A stretch of 64,000 bases of DNA. Source: Oscillospiraceae bacterium (lineage in GTDB: Bacteria > Bacillota > Clostridia > Oscillospirales > Acutalibacteraceae). The translations under genes were made by a program, and so were the position numbers. Positions within the stretch are counted from its first letter, which is position 1, and the number at the start of each line of letters is the position of its first letter. Shown one piece after another: positions 54,142-63,948 of the stretch. The stretch covers positions 62,001 through 126,000 of the forward strand of contig JAAYOC010000026.1 in NCBI GenBank assembly GCA_012520505.1, in the 5' to 3' direction. Below the pieces are notes generated by a model. That model had not been told where the DNA came from and did not search any database. It saw only the letters and a program-made list of their open reading frames with translations.

Positions 54142-55683
54142 TTAAAGTCTCTTTAAAACTTCTAACAAATATTTGTATGTTCTCTCCGCCGAACTAATTG
54201 ATAAATGCTCTCTCGGAGTATGAATATCAAATAAATCCGGGCCAAAAGAAACACAGTCAAGATTTTCTATTTTATCTGCAAAAAGACCACATTCAAGACC
54301 TGCATGAATCGCTTTTATTTCAGGTTCTTTACCAAATAAATCTCTATATGCGGAGACCATAATGCCTCTAAGTGGAGAATCCTTTCTATATTCCCAAGCC
54401 GGATAACTGCCTGACACTGAAAACTTGGCATTTCTTTTATTTGCAAGTTCTTCTATTTTCTTAAGAAGAGCTTCTTTTTCAGCTTTCTTTGAACTTCTAA
54501 CTGATACTCTCATATCTGAATCAATTTTCAATTGTTTATAAAGCTCCGGAAGATATCCATCAGGAATTTGTTGAGAAATTTTTAAAACACCTAGGTTAAG
54601 TGAGGTCTCCGGAAGATTTTTAATATCAGCACTCATTTTTTGTACACCATCCGGAAGTTCAATTAAAAAATCAATAAGCTCTGTACTATCTTCCAAATTT
54701 GCAACAAGTGTATCAATTGTCGGCTCATATGCCTTTATTGAAATATCAAGCCCTAAATCAGTTTCAAGATTATTTTCTTCTACGAATTTCTCCTTAAGTT
54801 GCATTACATCGAGAAGAAGCGACACAATACTATTTGTACCTGGTTTTCTCAAAAAAACAATTGCACTTGTGTTAGTAGGAATAGCATTATCTTTAAAACC
54901 ACCATTTAACGTTGCAAAACGTACTTCATAACCATTAGCCTTTAAAGCGCCTAAGAAAGCCGCCATCACCTTATTGGAGTTTAATCGTCCCTTATTAATC
55001 TCAATACCGGAATGGCCTCCTTTAAGCCCGGAAACGGTTATTCTAAATGGAATACCGCTTACTTCTGTTTGTTTTTCTGCATTTTGATATATATCATCTA
55101 TGGATTTTAACACATTATGTACATATTCGATTTGAAGTTCCTTGTGAATATCTACTTTTGCACCGCCTGCACAACTAACAATTAGAACTCCTTCAGAGTC
55201 TGAATCCAGATTAATAAGTGTAGTTGATGAAAGTTTTGTTACATCTAATTTTTTAGCGCCAAACATTCCAATCTCTTCATCTGTGGTAAATACAGCCTCT
55301 ATTGGCGGATGCTGTGCCGTCTTATCAGCCAGCAACGTTAAAATCATCGCCACTGCAATTCCATTATCTGCGCCCAGAGTAGTATCTGTTGCATAAAGAA
55401 AATCTCCTTCTGTACGAAGTTCAAGTGAATCGCAATAAAAATCAAACTCTTTATCCTCTGTCTTTTCGCAAACCATATCAAGATGTCCTTGAAGAATGAC
55501 CGGTTTATGATTTTCAAATCCGACAGTACCCGGTGCATAAATAATAACATTGTTTAATGCATCTGTGTAATACTCAAATCCCTGTTCTTTTGCAAAATTG
55601 ATACAATAATCTGCAATTGCTTTTGTATTTCCTGACCCATGAGGGATTTTACATATTTCTTTAAAATAATCTAAAACTTTCAT
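54142..55683 (-). CDS. pepD: aminoacyl-histidine dipeptidase (PepD)
   Basis: This 513-residue M20-family metallopeptidase cleaves Xaa-His and related dipeptides. Zinc-site motifs are PVILQGHLDMVCEK (about residues 74-87), LGADNGIAVAMIL (about 119-131), FTTDEEIGMFGA (about 149-160) and a C-terminal AIHAGLECGLF. Length fits PepD rather than PepT. The start at 55683 with AGGAG is preferred to one 17 codons upstream. A palindrome similar to the SSS operator (GCACTTTAGTGC, 55731-55742) lies about 50 bases upstream. With the Opp importer nearby it completes a peptide uptake and breakdown path. Confidence 0.93.
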   Translation of the reverse strand: MKVLDYFKEICKIPHGSGNTKAIADYCINFAKEQGFEYYTDALNNVIIYAPGTVGFENHKPVILQGHLDMVCEKTEDKEFDFYCDSLELRTEGDFLYATDTTLGADNGIAVAMILTLLADKTAQHPPIEAVFTTDEEIGMFGAKKLDVTKLSSTTLINLDSDSEGVLIVSCAGGAKVDIHKELQIEYVHNVLKSIDDIYQNAEKQTEVSGIPFRITVSGLKGGHSGIEINKGRLNSNKVMAAFLGALKANGYEVRFATLNGGFKDNAIPTNTSAIVFLRKPGTNSIVSLLLDVMQLKEKFVEENNLETDLGLDISIKAYEPTIDTLVANLEDSTELIDFLIELPDGVQKMSADIKNLPETSLNLGVLKISQQIPDGYLPELYKQLKIDSDMRVSVRSSKKAEKEALLKKIEELANKRNAKFSVSGSYPAWEYRKDSPLRGIMVSAYRDLFGKEPEIKAIHAGLECGLFADKIENLDCVSFGPDLFDIHTPREHLSISSAERTYKYLLEVLKRL

Positions 55684-55730
55684 CGTAACTCCTAATAATA
55701 TTTTTTGTTTTTTATAATAGTTCTTAAGAC

Positions 55731-55742
55731 GCACTTTAGTGC
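55731..55742. promoter_or_regulatory. operator-like palindrome upstream of pepD
   Basis: GCACTTTAGTGC is nearly symmetric and shares the GCACTTTA core of the sites at the SSS symporter promoter, suggesting a common regulator. Confidence 0.45.
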
Positions 55743-55760
55743 ACCTTAATGCTCCTTAAG

Positions 55761-55797
55761 AAAAAACGCAGAAGGAGATGTTTTCTCCCTCTGCGAA
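55761..55797 (-). terminator. terminator of the SNF symporter gene
   Basis: The stem CGCAGAAGGAGA/TCTCCCTCTGCG (55767-55778 with 55784-55795) with a short loop is followed on the minus strand by six T. Confidence 0.92.
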
Positions 55798-55808
55798 ATT
55801 AAACCAAC

Positions 55809-57155
55809 TTATTTCCAAGCAAAAGTTGCAAGGCCATAAATATAAAGTATAAGCACAATTGCGGGAACAATGTATGTGAAAATAGGTTTCATCCAATCTT
55901 TAATTTTAAGGCCCTCACCGGCATTAGCTTCAGCCTTCATGTTTTCCCAGCCCCAACCAAACTTTTTAGAACAAGAGAATACTGTGAAAATAAATGCACC
56001 AAGAGGAAGTAAGTTTGTTGATACTATAAAATCCCAAAAATCAAGCCAAGCACTACCTTCAGCAAAAGGTTGGAACTTAAATACGCTATATCCAAGAGCT
56101 GTTGTAGTGCCGAGGCCAAAGATAAGAATAGCACAAACTAAAGCACCCTTTTTACGGCTCCAACCGGTAAGCTCACGGACACAAGCTAAAATATTTTCAA
56201 ATACAGCAAGTACTGTTGAGAATGCAGCAAACACCATAAATAGGAAGAAAATTGAACCCCAGAAACGACCACCTGTCATATTATTAAACACAGATACCAT
56301 TGTATCAAAAAGGAGTGATGGGCCGGCACCAACCTCAACATCGTATGTAAAACAAGCTGGGAAAATGATAAGACCGGCTGTAATTGCTACAAAAGTATCA
56401 AGACAAATAATATTTACCGACTCTCCTAAAAGTGTACGTTCTTTACCAATGTAAGAACCAAAAATAGCCATCGCACCAATACCTATCGACAATGAAAAGA
56501 AAGCTTGATTCATTGCTGCTACGATAACCTGTACATTTATTTTAGAAAAATCAGGAACAAGATAAAACTTAAGACCTTCTGCCGCACCAGGAAGAGTAAA
56601 GCTATTTATAGCAAGTGCTATCATAAGAAGGAAAAGTAACATCATCATATATTTTGTGACTTTTTCAAGCCCTGTTTGAAGATTAAAAGACAATATGAAA
56701 AACCCTAAGAATACAACAATTGCGTGAAACACTACATTTACTGTTGGATTTGTAATCATTGAAACAAAACCAAGGGCTTCATTCTCTCCAACAAGAAACT
56801 TATAAAAATAATAAACCATCCAACCGGTAACTACGGTATAAAACGCCATAAGTGCTATATTTCCAAAGAAAGCAAGAAAGCCATGATAATGCCATTTGTG
56901 GTTTGGTTTTTGAAGTTTTTGATACATTTTAACAGGACTTGCCTGTGAAGCACGACCAATTGCAAATTCCATTGTCATAGCCGGAAGCCCAAGGATTAAA
57001 AGGCAAAGAATATATACAAGTACAAATCCTCCGCCCCCATTTTGACCTGTCAGCCAAGGGAATTTCCAAACATTGCCGCAACCAATAGCACATCCTGCTG
57101 AGAGAAGGATGAAACCTAAACGACTACCTAAGTGTTCACGTTGAGTTTTTTCCAT
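55809..57155 (-). CDS. sodium:neurotransmitter symporter (SNF) family protein
   Basis: The 448-residue LeuT-type transporter starts with LGFILLSAGCAIGCGNVWKFPWLTGQNGG (sodium and substrate site of helix 1, about residues 13-41) and has about 11-12 helices. Bacterial members import amino acids such as tryptophan, leucine or tyrosine with sodium. Substrate choice is not readable here. GGAGA precedes the ATG. A terminator follows. It lies beside pepD and a small membrane protein. Confidence 0.93.
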   Translation of the reverse strand: MEKTQREHLGSRLGFILLSAGCAIGCGNVWKFPWLTGQNGGGGFVLVYILCLLILGLPAMTMEFAIGRASQASPVKMYQKLQKPNHKWHYHGFLAFFGNIALMAFYTVVTGWMVYYFYKFLVGENEALGFVSMITNPTVNVVFHAIVVFLGFFILSFNLQTGLEKVTKYMMMLLFLLMIALAINSFTLPGAAEGLKFYLVPDFSKINVQVIVAAMNQAFFSLSIGIGAMAIFGSYIGKERTLLGESVNIICLDTFVAITAGLIIFPACFTYDVEVGAGPSLLFDTMVSVFNNMTGGRFWGSIFFLFMVFAAFSTVLAVFENILACVRELTGWSRKKGALVCAILIFGLGTTTALGYSVFKFQPFAEGSAWLDFWDFIVSTNLLPLGAFIFTVFSCSKKFGWGWENMKAEANAGEGLKIKDWMKPIFTYIVPAIVLILYIYGLATFAWK

Positions 57156-57220
57156 TATTAATCATCTCCTGTCTTTTATCTTTTATCTTTTTATCTTTCA
57201 TCTTTATATCATTATCTGCA

Positions 57221-57703
57221 CTATCTATGTTTATTGTAGCTACGAGAATAAATCTCTAAAATTTCCGCATAAATTTCTGCCTGTTCTTTTAGTTCAGGTT
57301 TTTCTTTTGCTACCTCATCCATATAACCAATATATTTGATGTAATACGTTCTGGAAATATGCTTTTTATGTAATTTCTTATCAGCATATTTCCAGCACTC
57401 CTTATATTCGCTTTTAGACTTTGACCAAGCCTTAATAGGGTGCTTAAACACAACTTCGCCGGCTTTATTGATACCAAGCTCATATTTTTTAGAATATTTG
57501 CTATTTTCAAGGGCCTCTAAAGTCTGTTCTGATACAAGACCCATTTGGGGATTATATACTGCAACAGTTTTATTTGCGTTTGGCACATTATAAAATGGGA
57601 GTAAAACACCGAAGAATAACCAGCACAAAAGAGCGAACACAGCAATTGACACAACAATTACTGCAGCAAGGGCTCCGCCAGCAATTTTTATATACTTTTT
57701 CAT
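57221..57703 (-). CDS. single-pass membrane protein, unknown function
   Basis: I do not recognise this 160-residue protein. A short basic end leads into one hydrophobic helix (AALAAVIVVSIAVFALLCW-like, about residues 10-33) that acts as a signal anchor. The remaining residues form a Lys, Tyr and Glu-rich outside domain predicted as mixed helix (SKYSKKYELGI, KHPIKAWSKSKSEYKECWKY). A strong AGGAGG precedes the ATG. It ends 65 bp before the SNF symporter gene and may be cotranscribed with it. Its role is unknown. Confidence 0.7.
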   Translation of the reverse strand: MKKYIKIAGGALAAVIVVSIAVFALLCWLFFGVLLPFYNVPNANKTVAVYNPQMGLVSEQTLEALENSKYSKKYELGINKAGEVVFKHPIKAWSKSKSEYKECWKYADKKLHKKHISRTYYIKYIGYMDEVAKEKPELKEQAEIYAEILEIYSRSYNKHR

Positions 57704-57776
57704 ATGAATTCCTCCTCAAAAAATACTTGTGAGCATTCTAACATGTTTTAGTATCTAAAACAAGTAAATTATTAGA

Positions 57777-57810
57777 CAAAAAAAGAGAGAGCAGATTTCT
57801 CTGCTCTCTC
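57777..57810 (-). terminator. terminator of the opp operon
   Basis: The perfect 11-bp stem GAGAGAGCAGA/TCTGCTCTCTC (57785-57795, 57800-57810) with a 4-base loop is followed by seven T on the minus strand, just after oppA. Confidence 0.95.
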
Positions 57811-57840
57811 AAGGTTTTTAGTCCTATATTTCAGTCCTAA

Positions 57841-59688
57841 TTATTTAATTTTTGTGTACATGAAATACTTGTACGCAAGTGGTGAAGAATAGAAGCCTTC
57901 AACACTATCAGAAATCATATAAAGGTCTGTATAGAAGTAAATAGGTACGATACAACCGGTAGACATAAGCATGTCTTCGGCAATATGCATGAGTTTATAA
58001 CGTTTTACGTTATCTTGGCAAGCCTTAATTTCAGCAATAAGAACGTCATAAGTCTGAGCCCATGTACCATTTTGCACCTTAAGTTTATAACCTTCAACTC
58101 CTGTAAGGTCTAGGTCATACATAGCAAGTTTCTTATGAGCACCTCTACCAAACTGAACGTCATTGTTACCTGAATTTGTTGTCCACATATCAAGGAAACA
58201 AATTGGATCTGAATAGTCAGCAACCCAGCCGTTACGTGCTACTGAATAGTTACCCATCTTACGAGTATTAAGGAATGTTGCCCATTCTTGGTTTTCAAGT
58301 TTAATCTTGATACCAACACCTGCGAGTACGCTCTGGAGATATTCACCAATTGCCTTATGGCCTTCACTTGTATTGTAAAGATATACAAGTTCTGGGAAGT
58401 CAACAAGTTTACCCTCTTTGTCAGTTTGATAATACTTCTTGAATACTTCTAATGCATACTGGTAATATTCAGCAATAGCTGCTTCATCAGTCTTATAGTA
58501 TCCGCCGCCTGGTTCTGTACCAGCTGTAGAGGTAAATTCTGTACCATCAGGGTTCTTCATGCCCATAGCTACGAAAGAAGCGGCAGGAACCTGTCCGCCC
58601 TGAGCAATTTCTTCAACTATATAGTTTCTATCAAAGAGAACTGCAATAGCCTGACGAATCTCTGCACGAGCTTTTTCAGCTTCTACTCCCTTAAGCTTAG
58701 ATGTCTTTGGAAGAATTTCTTCATTTACATTCCAGCATACATAGTATGTTCCAATCTGACCAGCTACTACGAAGTTATTTGGATAATCCTTCTTAAGTGC
58801 TGCTATTTCGTTTGTAGGAACATCATCGATAAATAGCCACTCATTACTCTTGAAGTTTGCAAGCATGTTGTTACTATCATCTGAGAGATAAAACTTGATT
58901 TTAGGCATTGTTATACTTGCTGCATCATAATAGTGTTCATTCTTTTCAATTGTAATAACACTATTGTGGTCCCAACCTGTTAATTTGTAAGGACCATTAG
59001 AAACATATGTTGCCGGATCTGTAGCCCAAGCTTCGTTTGCAACAACATCTTCACGTACCGGGAAGTATGTTGGGAATGCAAGAAGCTCGTCCCAATAAGA
59101 AACAGCATTTGCAAGTGTAACAACAAGTGTCTTATCGTCCGGAGCCTGAACATTGAGCTTAGCATCTGGATAAACAGCTTCAAGAATTGGCTCACCATCT
59201 TCGTTTACTTCGCCTGTTTCCTTAGCTTCAGTCATCTTTGCATAGCCATCAACTACTTCAAACATATAGCCATAGTCAGCTGCAAGATCGAATGAAGCTG
59301 CACGGTTCCAAGCATAAACGAAATCGCCGGCAACAAGATCCTTACCATCTGACCACTTAAGACCATCCCTAAGTGTATACGTATAAGTTACTGTGCCGTC
59401 TGCATTTTCAACCGGATCAACGAGTTCAGTTACACAGTCAGGTGCGATTGCAAGAGTGCCATCATCTTGCTGAGCCCATTTTGAAAGCCCGGCAAATAAA
59501 TGAACGAGCATTGTTGCACCGTCAACCGCTGAGTTTAATGCAGGGTCGATTGTGTCTGGCTCAGAAGAAAGACAAACTGGAAGAACATTCTTGTCTATCT
59601 TCTTTTTACCATCCTTTGCACATGCTACAAGGCCAAATAACATTGTTAAAGCCATAAGCAGAGCAAGGATTCTTCTCATGTTTTTCAT
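57841..59688 (-). CDS. oppA: oligopeptide ABC transporter substrate-binding lipoprotein
   Basis: The 615-residue extracellular binding protein has a lipoprotein signal peptide (MRRILALLMALTMLFGLVAC; lipobox LVAC, cysteine at about residue 24). A family 5 solute-binding fold follows (SSEPDTIDPALNSAVDGATM, TYTYTLRDGLKWSDGKDLVAGDF). The start is read at 59688 because AAAGGA stands eight bases upstream. An ATG nine bases earlier would touch the ribosome site. It is the last gene of oppBCDFA, an order found in Firmicutes. It captures peptides for import, and specificity is not readable. Confidence 0.95.
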   Translation of the reverse strand: MKNMRRILALLMALTMLFGLVACAKDGKKKIDKNVLPVCLSSEPDTIDPALNSAVDGATMLVHLFAGLSKWAQQDDGTLAIAPDCVTELVDPVENADGTVTYTYTLRDGLKWSDGKDLVAGDFVYAWNRAASFDLAADYGYMFEVVDGYAKMTEAKETGEVNEDGEPILEAVYPDAKLNVQAPDDKTLVVTLANAVSYWDELLAFPTYFPVREDVVANEAWATDPATYVSNGPYKLTGWDHNSVITIEKNEHYYDAASITMPKIKFYLSDDSNNMLANFKSNEWLFIDDVPTNEIAALKKDYPNNFVVAGQIGTYYVCWNVNEEILPKTSKLKGVEAEKARAEIRQAIAVLFDRNYIVEEIAQGGQVPAASFVAMGMKNPDGTEFTSTAGTEPGGGYYKTDEAAIAEYYQYALEVFKKYYQTDKEGKLVDFPELVYLYNTSEGHKAIGEYLQSVLAGVGIKIKLENQEWATFLNTRKMGNYSVARNGWVADYSDPICFLDMWTTNSGNNDVQFGRGAHKKLAMYDLDLTGVEGYKLKVQNGTWAQTYDVLIAEIKACQDNVKRYKLMHIAEDMLMSTGCIVPIYFYTDLYMISDSVEGFYSSPLAYKYFMYTKIK

Positions 59689-59756
59689 TTTCTTCATCCT
59701 TTCGTAATGAATAAATATATATATACGTCTCCCTAAGGTGCACAGACGTATAGATA

Positions 59757-60737
59757 CTAATTGATTTCGCTTGTTCTATGACAAGCGACAAAGTGATCCG
59801 TAGATACTTCCTTAAATTCAGGCATTGTTTCTGCACACCGTTCTACTGCATAAGCACAACGTGTACGGAAAGGACAACCTGAAGGAGCATTCAGCGGACT
59901 TGGAATATCACCTGAAAGAACTATTCGCTTATTTGTACGAGCAATCTTTGGATCAGGTATAGGTACAGCTGAAAGAAGCGATTTAGAATACGGATGAAGC
60001 GGATGGTTGTAAATTTCTTCCGCATCCGCAATCTCAACCATTTTTCCAAGATACATAATAGCAATACGGTCACTTATATGACGAACAACAAGTAAATCGT
60101 GTGCGATAAATAAATATGTAAGACCAAACTTCTCCTGAAGCTCCTCAAACATATTGATTACTTGAGCTTGAATTGACACGTCAAGAGCAGATACAGGTTC
60201 ATCACAAACAATAAAATCCGGATTTACAGCAAGAGCTCTTGCAATACCGATTCTTTGACGTTGACCACCTGAAAATTCGTGAGCATAACGAGATGCATGC
60301 TCTGAGTTAAGTCCTACATAACCCATAAGTTCAAGAATTCTAGCTTCTCTTTCCTCTTTAGTTTTATAAAGCTTATGAACATCAAGTGGTTCACCAATAA
60401 TATAGGATACGGTCATTCTGGGATTAAGAGATGAATAAGGGTCTTGGAAAACCATTGTAGCTTTTTTTCGAAACTCTTTAATATCATTTCTTGTCTTAAT
60501 CTCTTTACCTTCATAAAAAATTTGACCGCTTGTAGGTTTGTAAAGATTTAGAAGACTTCGACCAACAGTTGTTTTTCCACAACCTGATTCGCCTACGAGA
60601 CCTAGTGTCTCGCCTTTATTGATTGAAAAAGATACTCCATCAACAGCTTTTAATTGCTTCGACTGAAGAAGACCGGTGTTAATTGTAAAGTATTGTTTTA
60701 AATCCTTTACTTCAAGGAGAGGTGTATTTTCACTCAT
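59757..60737 (-). CDS. oppF: oligopeptide ABC transporter ATP-binding protein OppF
   Basis: The 326-residue ATPase has Walker [20 protein letters not shown] (about residues 49-67), the signature [17 protein letters not shown], Walker [14 protein letters not shown] and an OppF-type C-terminal [20 protein letters not shown] that can bind an iron-sulfur cluster in this family. It overlaps oppD by eight bases. It powers the importer together with OppD. Confidence 0.96.
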   Translation of the reverse strand: MSENTPLLEVKDLKQYFTINTGLLQSKQLKAVDGVSFSINKGETLGLVGESGCGKTTVGRSLLNLYKPTSGQIFYEGKEIKTRNDIKEFRKKATMVFQDPYSSLNPRMTVSYIIGEPLDVHKLYKTKEEREARILELMGYVGLNSEHASRYAHEFSGGQRQRIGIARALAVNPDFIVCDEPVSALDVSIQAQVINMFEELQEKFGLTYLFIAHDLLVVRHISDRIAIMYLGKMVEIADAEEIYNHPLHPYSKSLLSAVPIPDPKIARTNKRIVLSGDIPSPLNAPSGCPFRTRCAYAVERCAETMPEFKEVSTDHFVACHRTSEIN

Positions 60738-61713
60738 TTGAAATCGCCTCCCTTACGTTTACCCAACATGCTGCCTGATGGTCATCGTTAATTTGCATTC
60801 TGGAAGCATTTTCCTTAAGACAAATTTTCATTGCTACATCGCATCGTGGTGCAAAAGCACAACCTTTTGGCATGTTAAGAAGATCAATTGGTGTACCTGC
60901 AATAGGTTCTAACTTCTTACCTGCATTTGCTTGAGACGGAATTGAGCGAAGAAGTCCTTTTGTATATTCATGCTTTGGATTATAGAAAATTTCGTCTGCT
61001 GTACCTTGCTCACAAATTGAGCCTGCATACATTACAATTACCTCATCACACATCTGAGCAATAACACCAAGGTCATGTGTAATCATAATAATAGCCATTC
61101 CAAGCTCTTCCTGAAGCGATTTCATAAGTTCAAGAATTTGAGCTTGAATAGTAACGTCAAGAGCTGTTGTAGGCTCGTCAGCAATGAGGATATCCGGTTC
61201 ACAGGCAAGTGCCATAGCAATCATTACACGCTGTCTCATACCACCGGAAAATTCATAAGGATATTGCTTCATACGCTTCTCCGGTTCATTAACATTAACA
61301 AGCCTAAGCATTTCTACAGCTCGGTCCCAAGCCTGTTTTTTATTACGGTCCGTATGAAGAATAATAGCCTCTGTAAGTTGATGACCAATTGTATAGGTTG
61401 GATTTAAGGATGTCATAGGATCTTGGAAAATAATAGAAATATTATTTCCTCTGATATCTTTCATAACTTTTTCTCCGGCACCTACAAGTTCTTTACCGTC
61501 ATATTTGATAGAGCCGGAAACAATTTTTCCGGTTCCGGTAAGTATCTGCATTATTGAATAAGCAGTTACAGATTTACCTGAACCTGATTCGCCAACAATA
61601 CCTAAAACTTTACCTCTATCAAGATTAAAAGAAATTCCGTTTACCGCTTTAACTTCACCAACATCTGTAAAGAAAGAGGTTTTGAGGTCTTTTACCTCTA
61701 AAAGTCGTGCCAT
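60730..61713 (-). CDS. oppD: oligopeptide ABC transporter ATP-binding protein OppD
   Basis: The 327-residue ATPase has Walker A GIVGESGSGKSVTAYSIM (about residues 37-54), the signature YEFSGGMRQRVMIAMAL, Walker B DILIADEPTTALD, the switch histidine in MITHDLGVIAQ and a CAFAPRCDVAMKIC C-terminal cluster. AGGGGAAG precedes the ATG. It pairs with OppF. Confidence 0.96.
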   Translation of the reverse strand: MARLLEVKDLKTSFFTDVGEVKAVNGISFNLDRGKVLGIVGESGSGKSVTAYSIMQILTGTGKIVSGSIKYDGKELVGAGEKVMKDIRGNNISIIFQDPMTSLNPTYTIGHQLTEAIILHTDRNKKQAWDRAVEMLRLVNVNEPEKRMKQYPYEFSGGMRQRVMIAMALACEPDILIADEPTTALDVTIQAQILELMKSLQEELGMAIIMITHDLGVIAQMCDEVIVMYAGSICEQGTADEIFYNPKHEYTKGLLRSIPSQANAGKKLEPIAGTPIDLLNMPKGCAFAPRCDVAMKICLKENASRMQINDDHQAACWVNVREAISNE

Positions 61714-61728
61714 TTTGCTTCCCCTTTC

Positions 61729-62793
61729 TTACCCGTTTAGTTTTGGATCAAATGCATCGCGAAGCCCATCACCAAAGAGGTTTAGGGACAATACTATAAG
61801 TGAAATAACGATTGCCGGAATTACAAGTCTGTATGAATAAGATGAAATTCCGTTAAGCGCATCCGATGCGAGTGAACCAAGTGATGGCATTGGAGCATCT
61901 ACACCGAGTCCTAAAAACGAAAGATAACTCTCAGTAAAAATTGCACTTGGAATTTGAAGAGCAGTCGAAATAATGACTACACTAATACTATTAGGCAAAA
62001 GATGTTTCCTAATTATCCAACCGCCCGGAGCTCCTGTTGCCCTTGCTGCAAGCACATATTCCTGCTCACGAAGAGAAAGAATCTGTCCACGAATTAGCCG
62101 TGCCATAGATACCCAATATAAAAGTCCAAATACTACATACAAACTAATCATATTACTGCCAAGATTAGCCAATATCGTTCCCGTAATATAAGGACGTAAT
62201 GTATCCTTTAATACTGATGACAAGAGTATTACCATCAACATATCCGGAAGTGAATAAATAATGTCAACTATCCTCATAATTAACAGGTCAACTTTTCCAC
62301 CAAAATAACCGGAAATTGAACCTACAGTCATACCAATAATCAAAACGATAATACTTGCAAAAAAACCAACAGCAAGTGAAATACGAGTTCCATATACAAC
62401 ACGAATGAAATAATCACGACCTGCTGAATCAGTTCCAAAAATATGTGGGAAAACTTTTTCTCCTGCCTCAATTGCTTTAAGTTCTGTACGACCATACTCA
62501 AAAGGTTTTAAATTGTTATAAGATGCATCAACCGGCTTACCCGCGGTAACACCTAACTGTGCTTCATATGCATAAGGCCAGAAAAACGGCAAGAAAATTG
62601 AAGCCAAGGTTATAAAAACAATAACAAAAAGGCTTAAAGTAGCAATTTTATTCTTAAGAAGACGCTTAACACCATCCTTAAAGAAAGTTGTTGAAGGTCT
62701 CATTTGTACTAAATATTCCTTCTCTTCATCAGTTGCAGGAAGAAATTCGTCTAAATTTTGCTGGAGACTAAATGGTTTTTCTTTATTAAACAC
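61729..62793 (-). CDS. oppC: oligopeptide ABC transporter permease OppC
   Basis: The 354-residue permease has a longer cytoplasmic N-terminus than most OppC proteins (about 60 residues before the first helix), then six helices. The loop motif EYVLAARATGAPGGWIIRKHLLPN (about residues 246-269) docks the ATPases. The start is GTG with AGGAGG seven bases upstream. It follows oppB by 11 bp. Confidence 0.95.
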   Translation of the reverse strand: MFNKEKPFSLQQNLDEFLPATDEEKEYLVQMRPSTTFFKDGVKRLLKNKIATLSLFVIVFITLASIFLPFFWPYAYEAQLGVTAGKPVDASYNNLKPFEYGRTELKAIEAGEKVFPHIFGTDSAGRDYFIRVVYGTRISLAVGFFASIIVLIIGMTVGSISGYFGGKVDLLIMRIVDIIYSLPDMLMVILLSSVLKDTLRPYITGTILANLGSNMISLYVVFGLLYWVSMARLIRGQILSLREQEYVLAARATGAPGGWIIRKHLLPNSISVVIISTALQIPSAIFTESYLSFLGLGVDAPMPSLGSLASDALNGISSYSYRLVIPAIVISLIVLSLNLFGDGLRDAFDPKLNG

Positions 62794-62804
62794 GCCACCG
62801 CCTC

Positions 62805-63734
62805 CTATTCCAAATTGATACGCGGATCAACCACTTTGTAAAGAATATCAGACAATAAATTCATAAAAACAATTAAAGTTGCAAGAACAATTGTTGTGCC
62901 CATTACAAGCGGATAATCACGACCGGTAATACTATTTATGAAGGCTCTACCAAGGCCCGGTACAGCAAAAATCTTCTCAACTACAAGTGAACCTGTAACT
63001 ATATAAGCAAGCATCGGCCCACAATAGGTGATAACTGGAATCAAAGCATTTTTAAGTGCATGACCAAAGATAATATTTTTACCGGATACACCCTTAGCAT
63101 GAGCAGTACGAATATAATCCTGCCCCAATACGTCAAGCATTGATGACCTGGTAAGACGAGTAATATTAGCCATTGGAGATAATGCCAATGTAATTACCGG
63201 AAGAATTAATCCGGCAGGAGTTGAACCATTTGCCGGAAAAATACCAAGCTCAATTGCAAAAAAAACCAATAATAATGAACCCATGATAAATGACGGCATA
63301 GAAATAAATGCCGTTGTAAAAACCATAATAATTTTATCAATCATTTTATTTCTGTTTAAAGCCGCAACTGCACCGGATACAACACCAATTACAAGTGCAA
63401 TGCTTGCTGCAATAATACCAAGCTCTACAGAAGTTTTCAAACCATCTGTGATAATATCTATAACAGTTCGCCCTCTTTGCTTGAGCGACGGACCGAAATC
63501 AAGTTTAGTTACAATGTCTTTTAAATAGGTTGTGTATTGTTCTGACAACGGTTTATCGAGGCCGTACTTTGCTTCCATGGCAGCCTGTATAAATGGAGTT
63601 GTAGCCTTTTCACCAACAAAAGGACCACCTGGCACAGCATGCATTACAAAAAAGGTAATTGTAATAACTACCCATACTGTAAACAAGGCCAGAAACACAC
63701 GCTTTAATATATAAAGCAATGTTTTAGAGTTCAT
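62805..63734 (-). CDS. oppB: oligopeptide ABC transporter permease OppB
   Basis: The 309-residue permease has the standard OppB pattern: a first helix, a long outside segment (PGGPFVGEKATTPFIQ), five more helices and the docking motif DYIRTAHAKGVSGKNIIFGHALKN (about residues 212-235). It is the first gene of the operon. AAGGTGG precedes the ATG and a clear promoter lies 40-70 bases upstream. Confidence 0.96.
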   Translation of the reverse strand: MNSKTLLYILKRVFLALFTVWVVITITFFVMHAVPGGPFVGEKATTPFIQAAMEAKYGLDKPLSEQYTTYLKDIVTKLDFGPSLKQRGRTVIDIITDGLKTSVELGIIAASIALVIGVVSGAVAALNRNKMIDKIIMVFTTAFISMPSFIMGSLLLVFFAIELGIFPANGSTPAGLILPVITLALSPMANITRLTRSSMLDVLGQDYIRTAHAKGVSGKNIIFGHALKNALIPVITYCGPMLAYIVTGSLVVEKIFAVPGLGRAFINSITGRDYPLVMGTTIVLATLIVFMNLLSDILYKVVDPRINLE

Positions 63735-63775
63735 CGATTTACCACCTTAAAATAGTTATAAAAATATACTCAATG

Positions 63776-63804
63776 ATTTTACTATAATTAGCAGACTAAG
63801 TCAA
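63776..63804 (-). promoter_or_regulatory. promoter of the opp operon
   Basis: TTGACT (63799-63804), a 17-base spacer and TAAAAT (63776-63781) on the minus strand precede oppB. No operator palindrome is obvious over it. Confidence 0.88.
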
Positions 63805-63923
63805 TTTTTTGGCAAGTTTTTTAACAAAATTTAATTAATTAATCGCTTTCTTTCGGCATTTTGCACAAAAGATTTTTGTTTTTTTAGAAGTGTTGTTATT
63901 GTCATCTCCAGCACAAATTTAGG

Positions 63924-63948
63924 AAAAACCCGGCTGTTTTACACCGAG
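63924..63948 (-). terminator. terminator of a transcript entering from the right edge
   Basis: The short stem CTCGG/CCGGG (63944-63948, 63929-63933, with one G-T pair) is followed by TTTTT on the minus strand. It would end the transcript of the tRNA-like element that runs off the window. Confidence 0.55.

Noticed and set aside
55870-56454. 194-codon plus-strand open frame inside the SNF symporter gene
   Set aside because: No ribosome site, no recognisable protein, and it mirrors a well-conserved transporter gene on the other strand.
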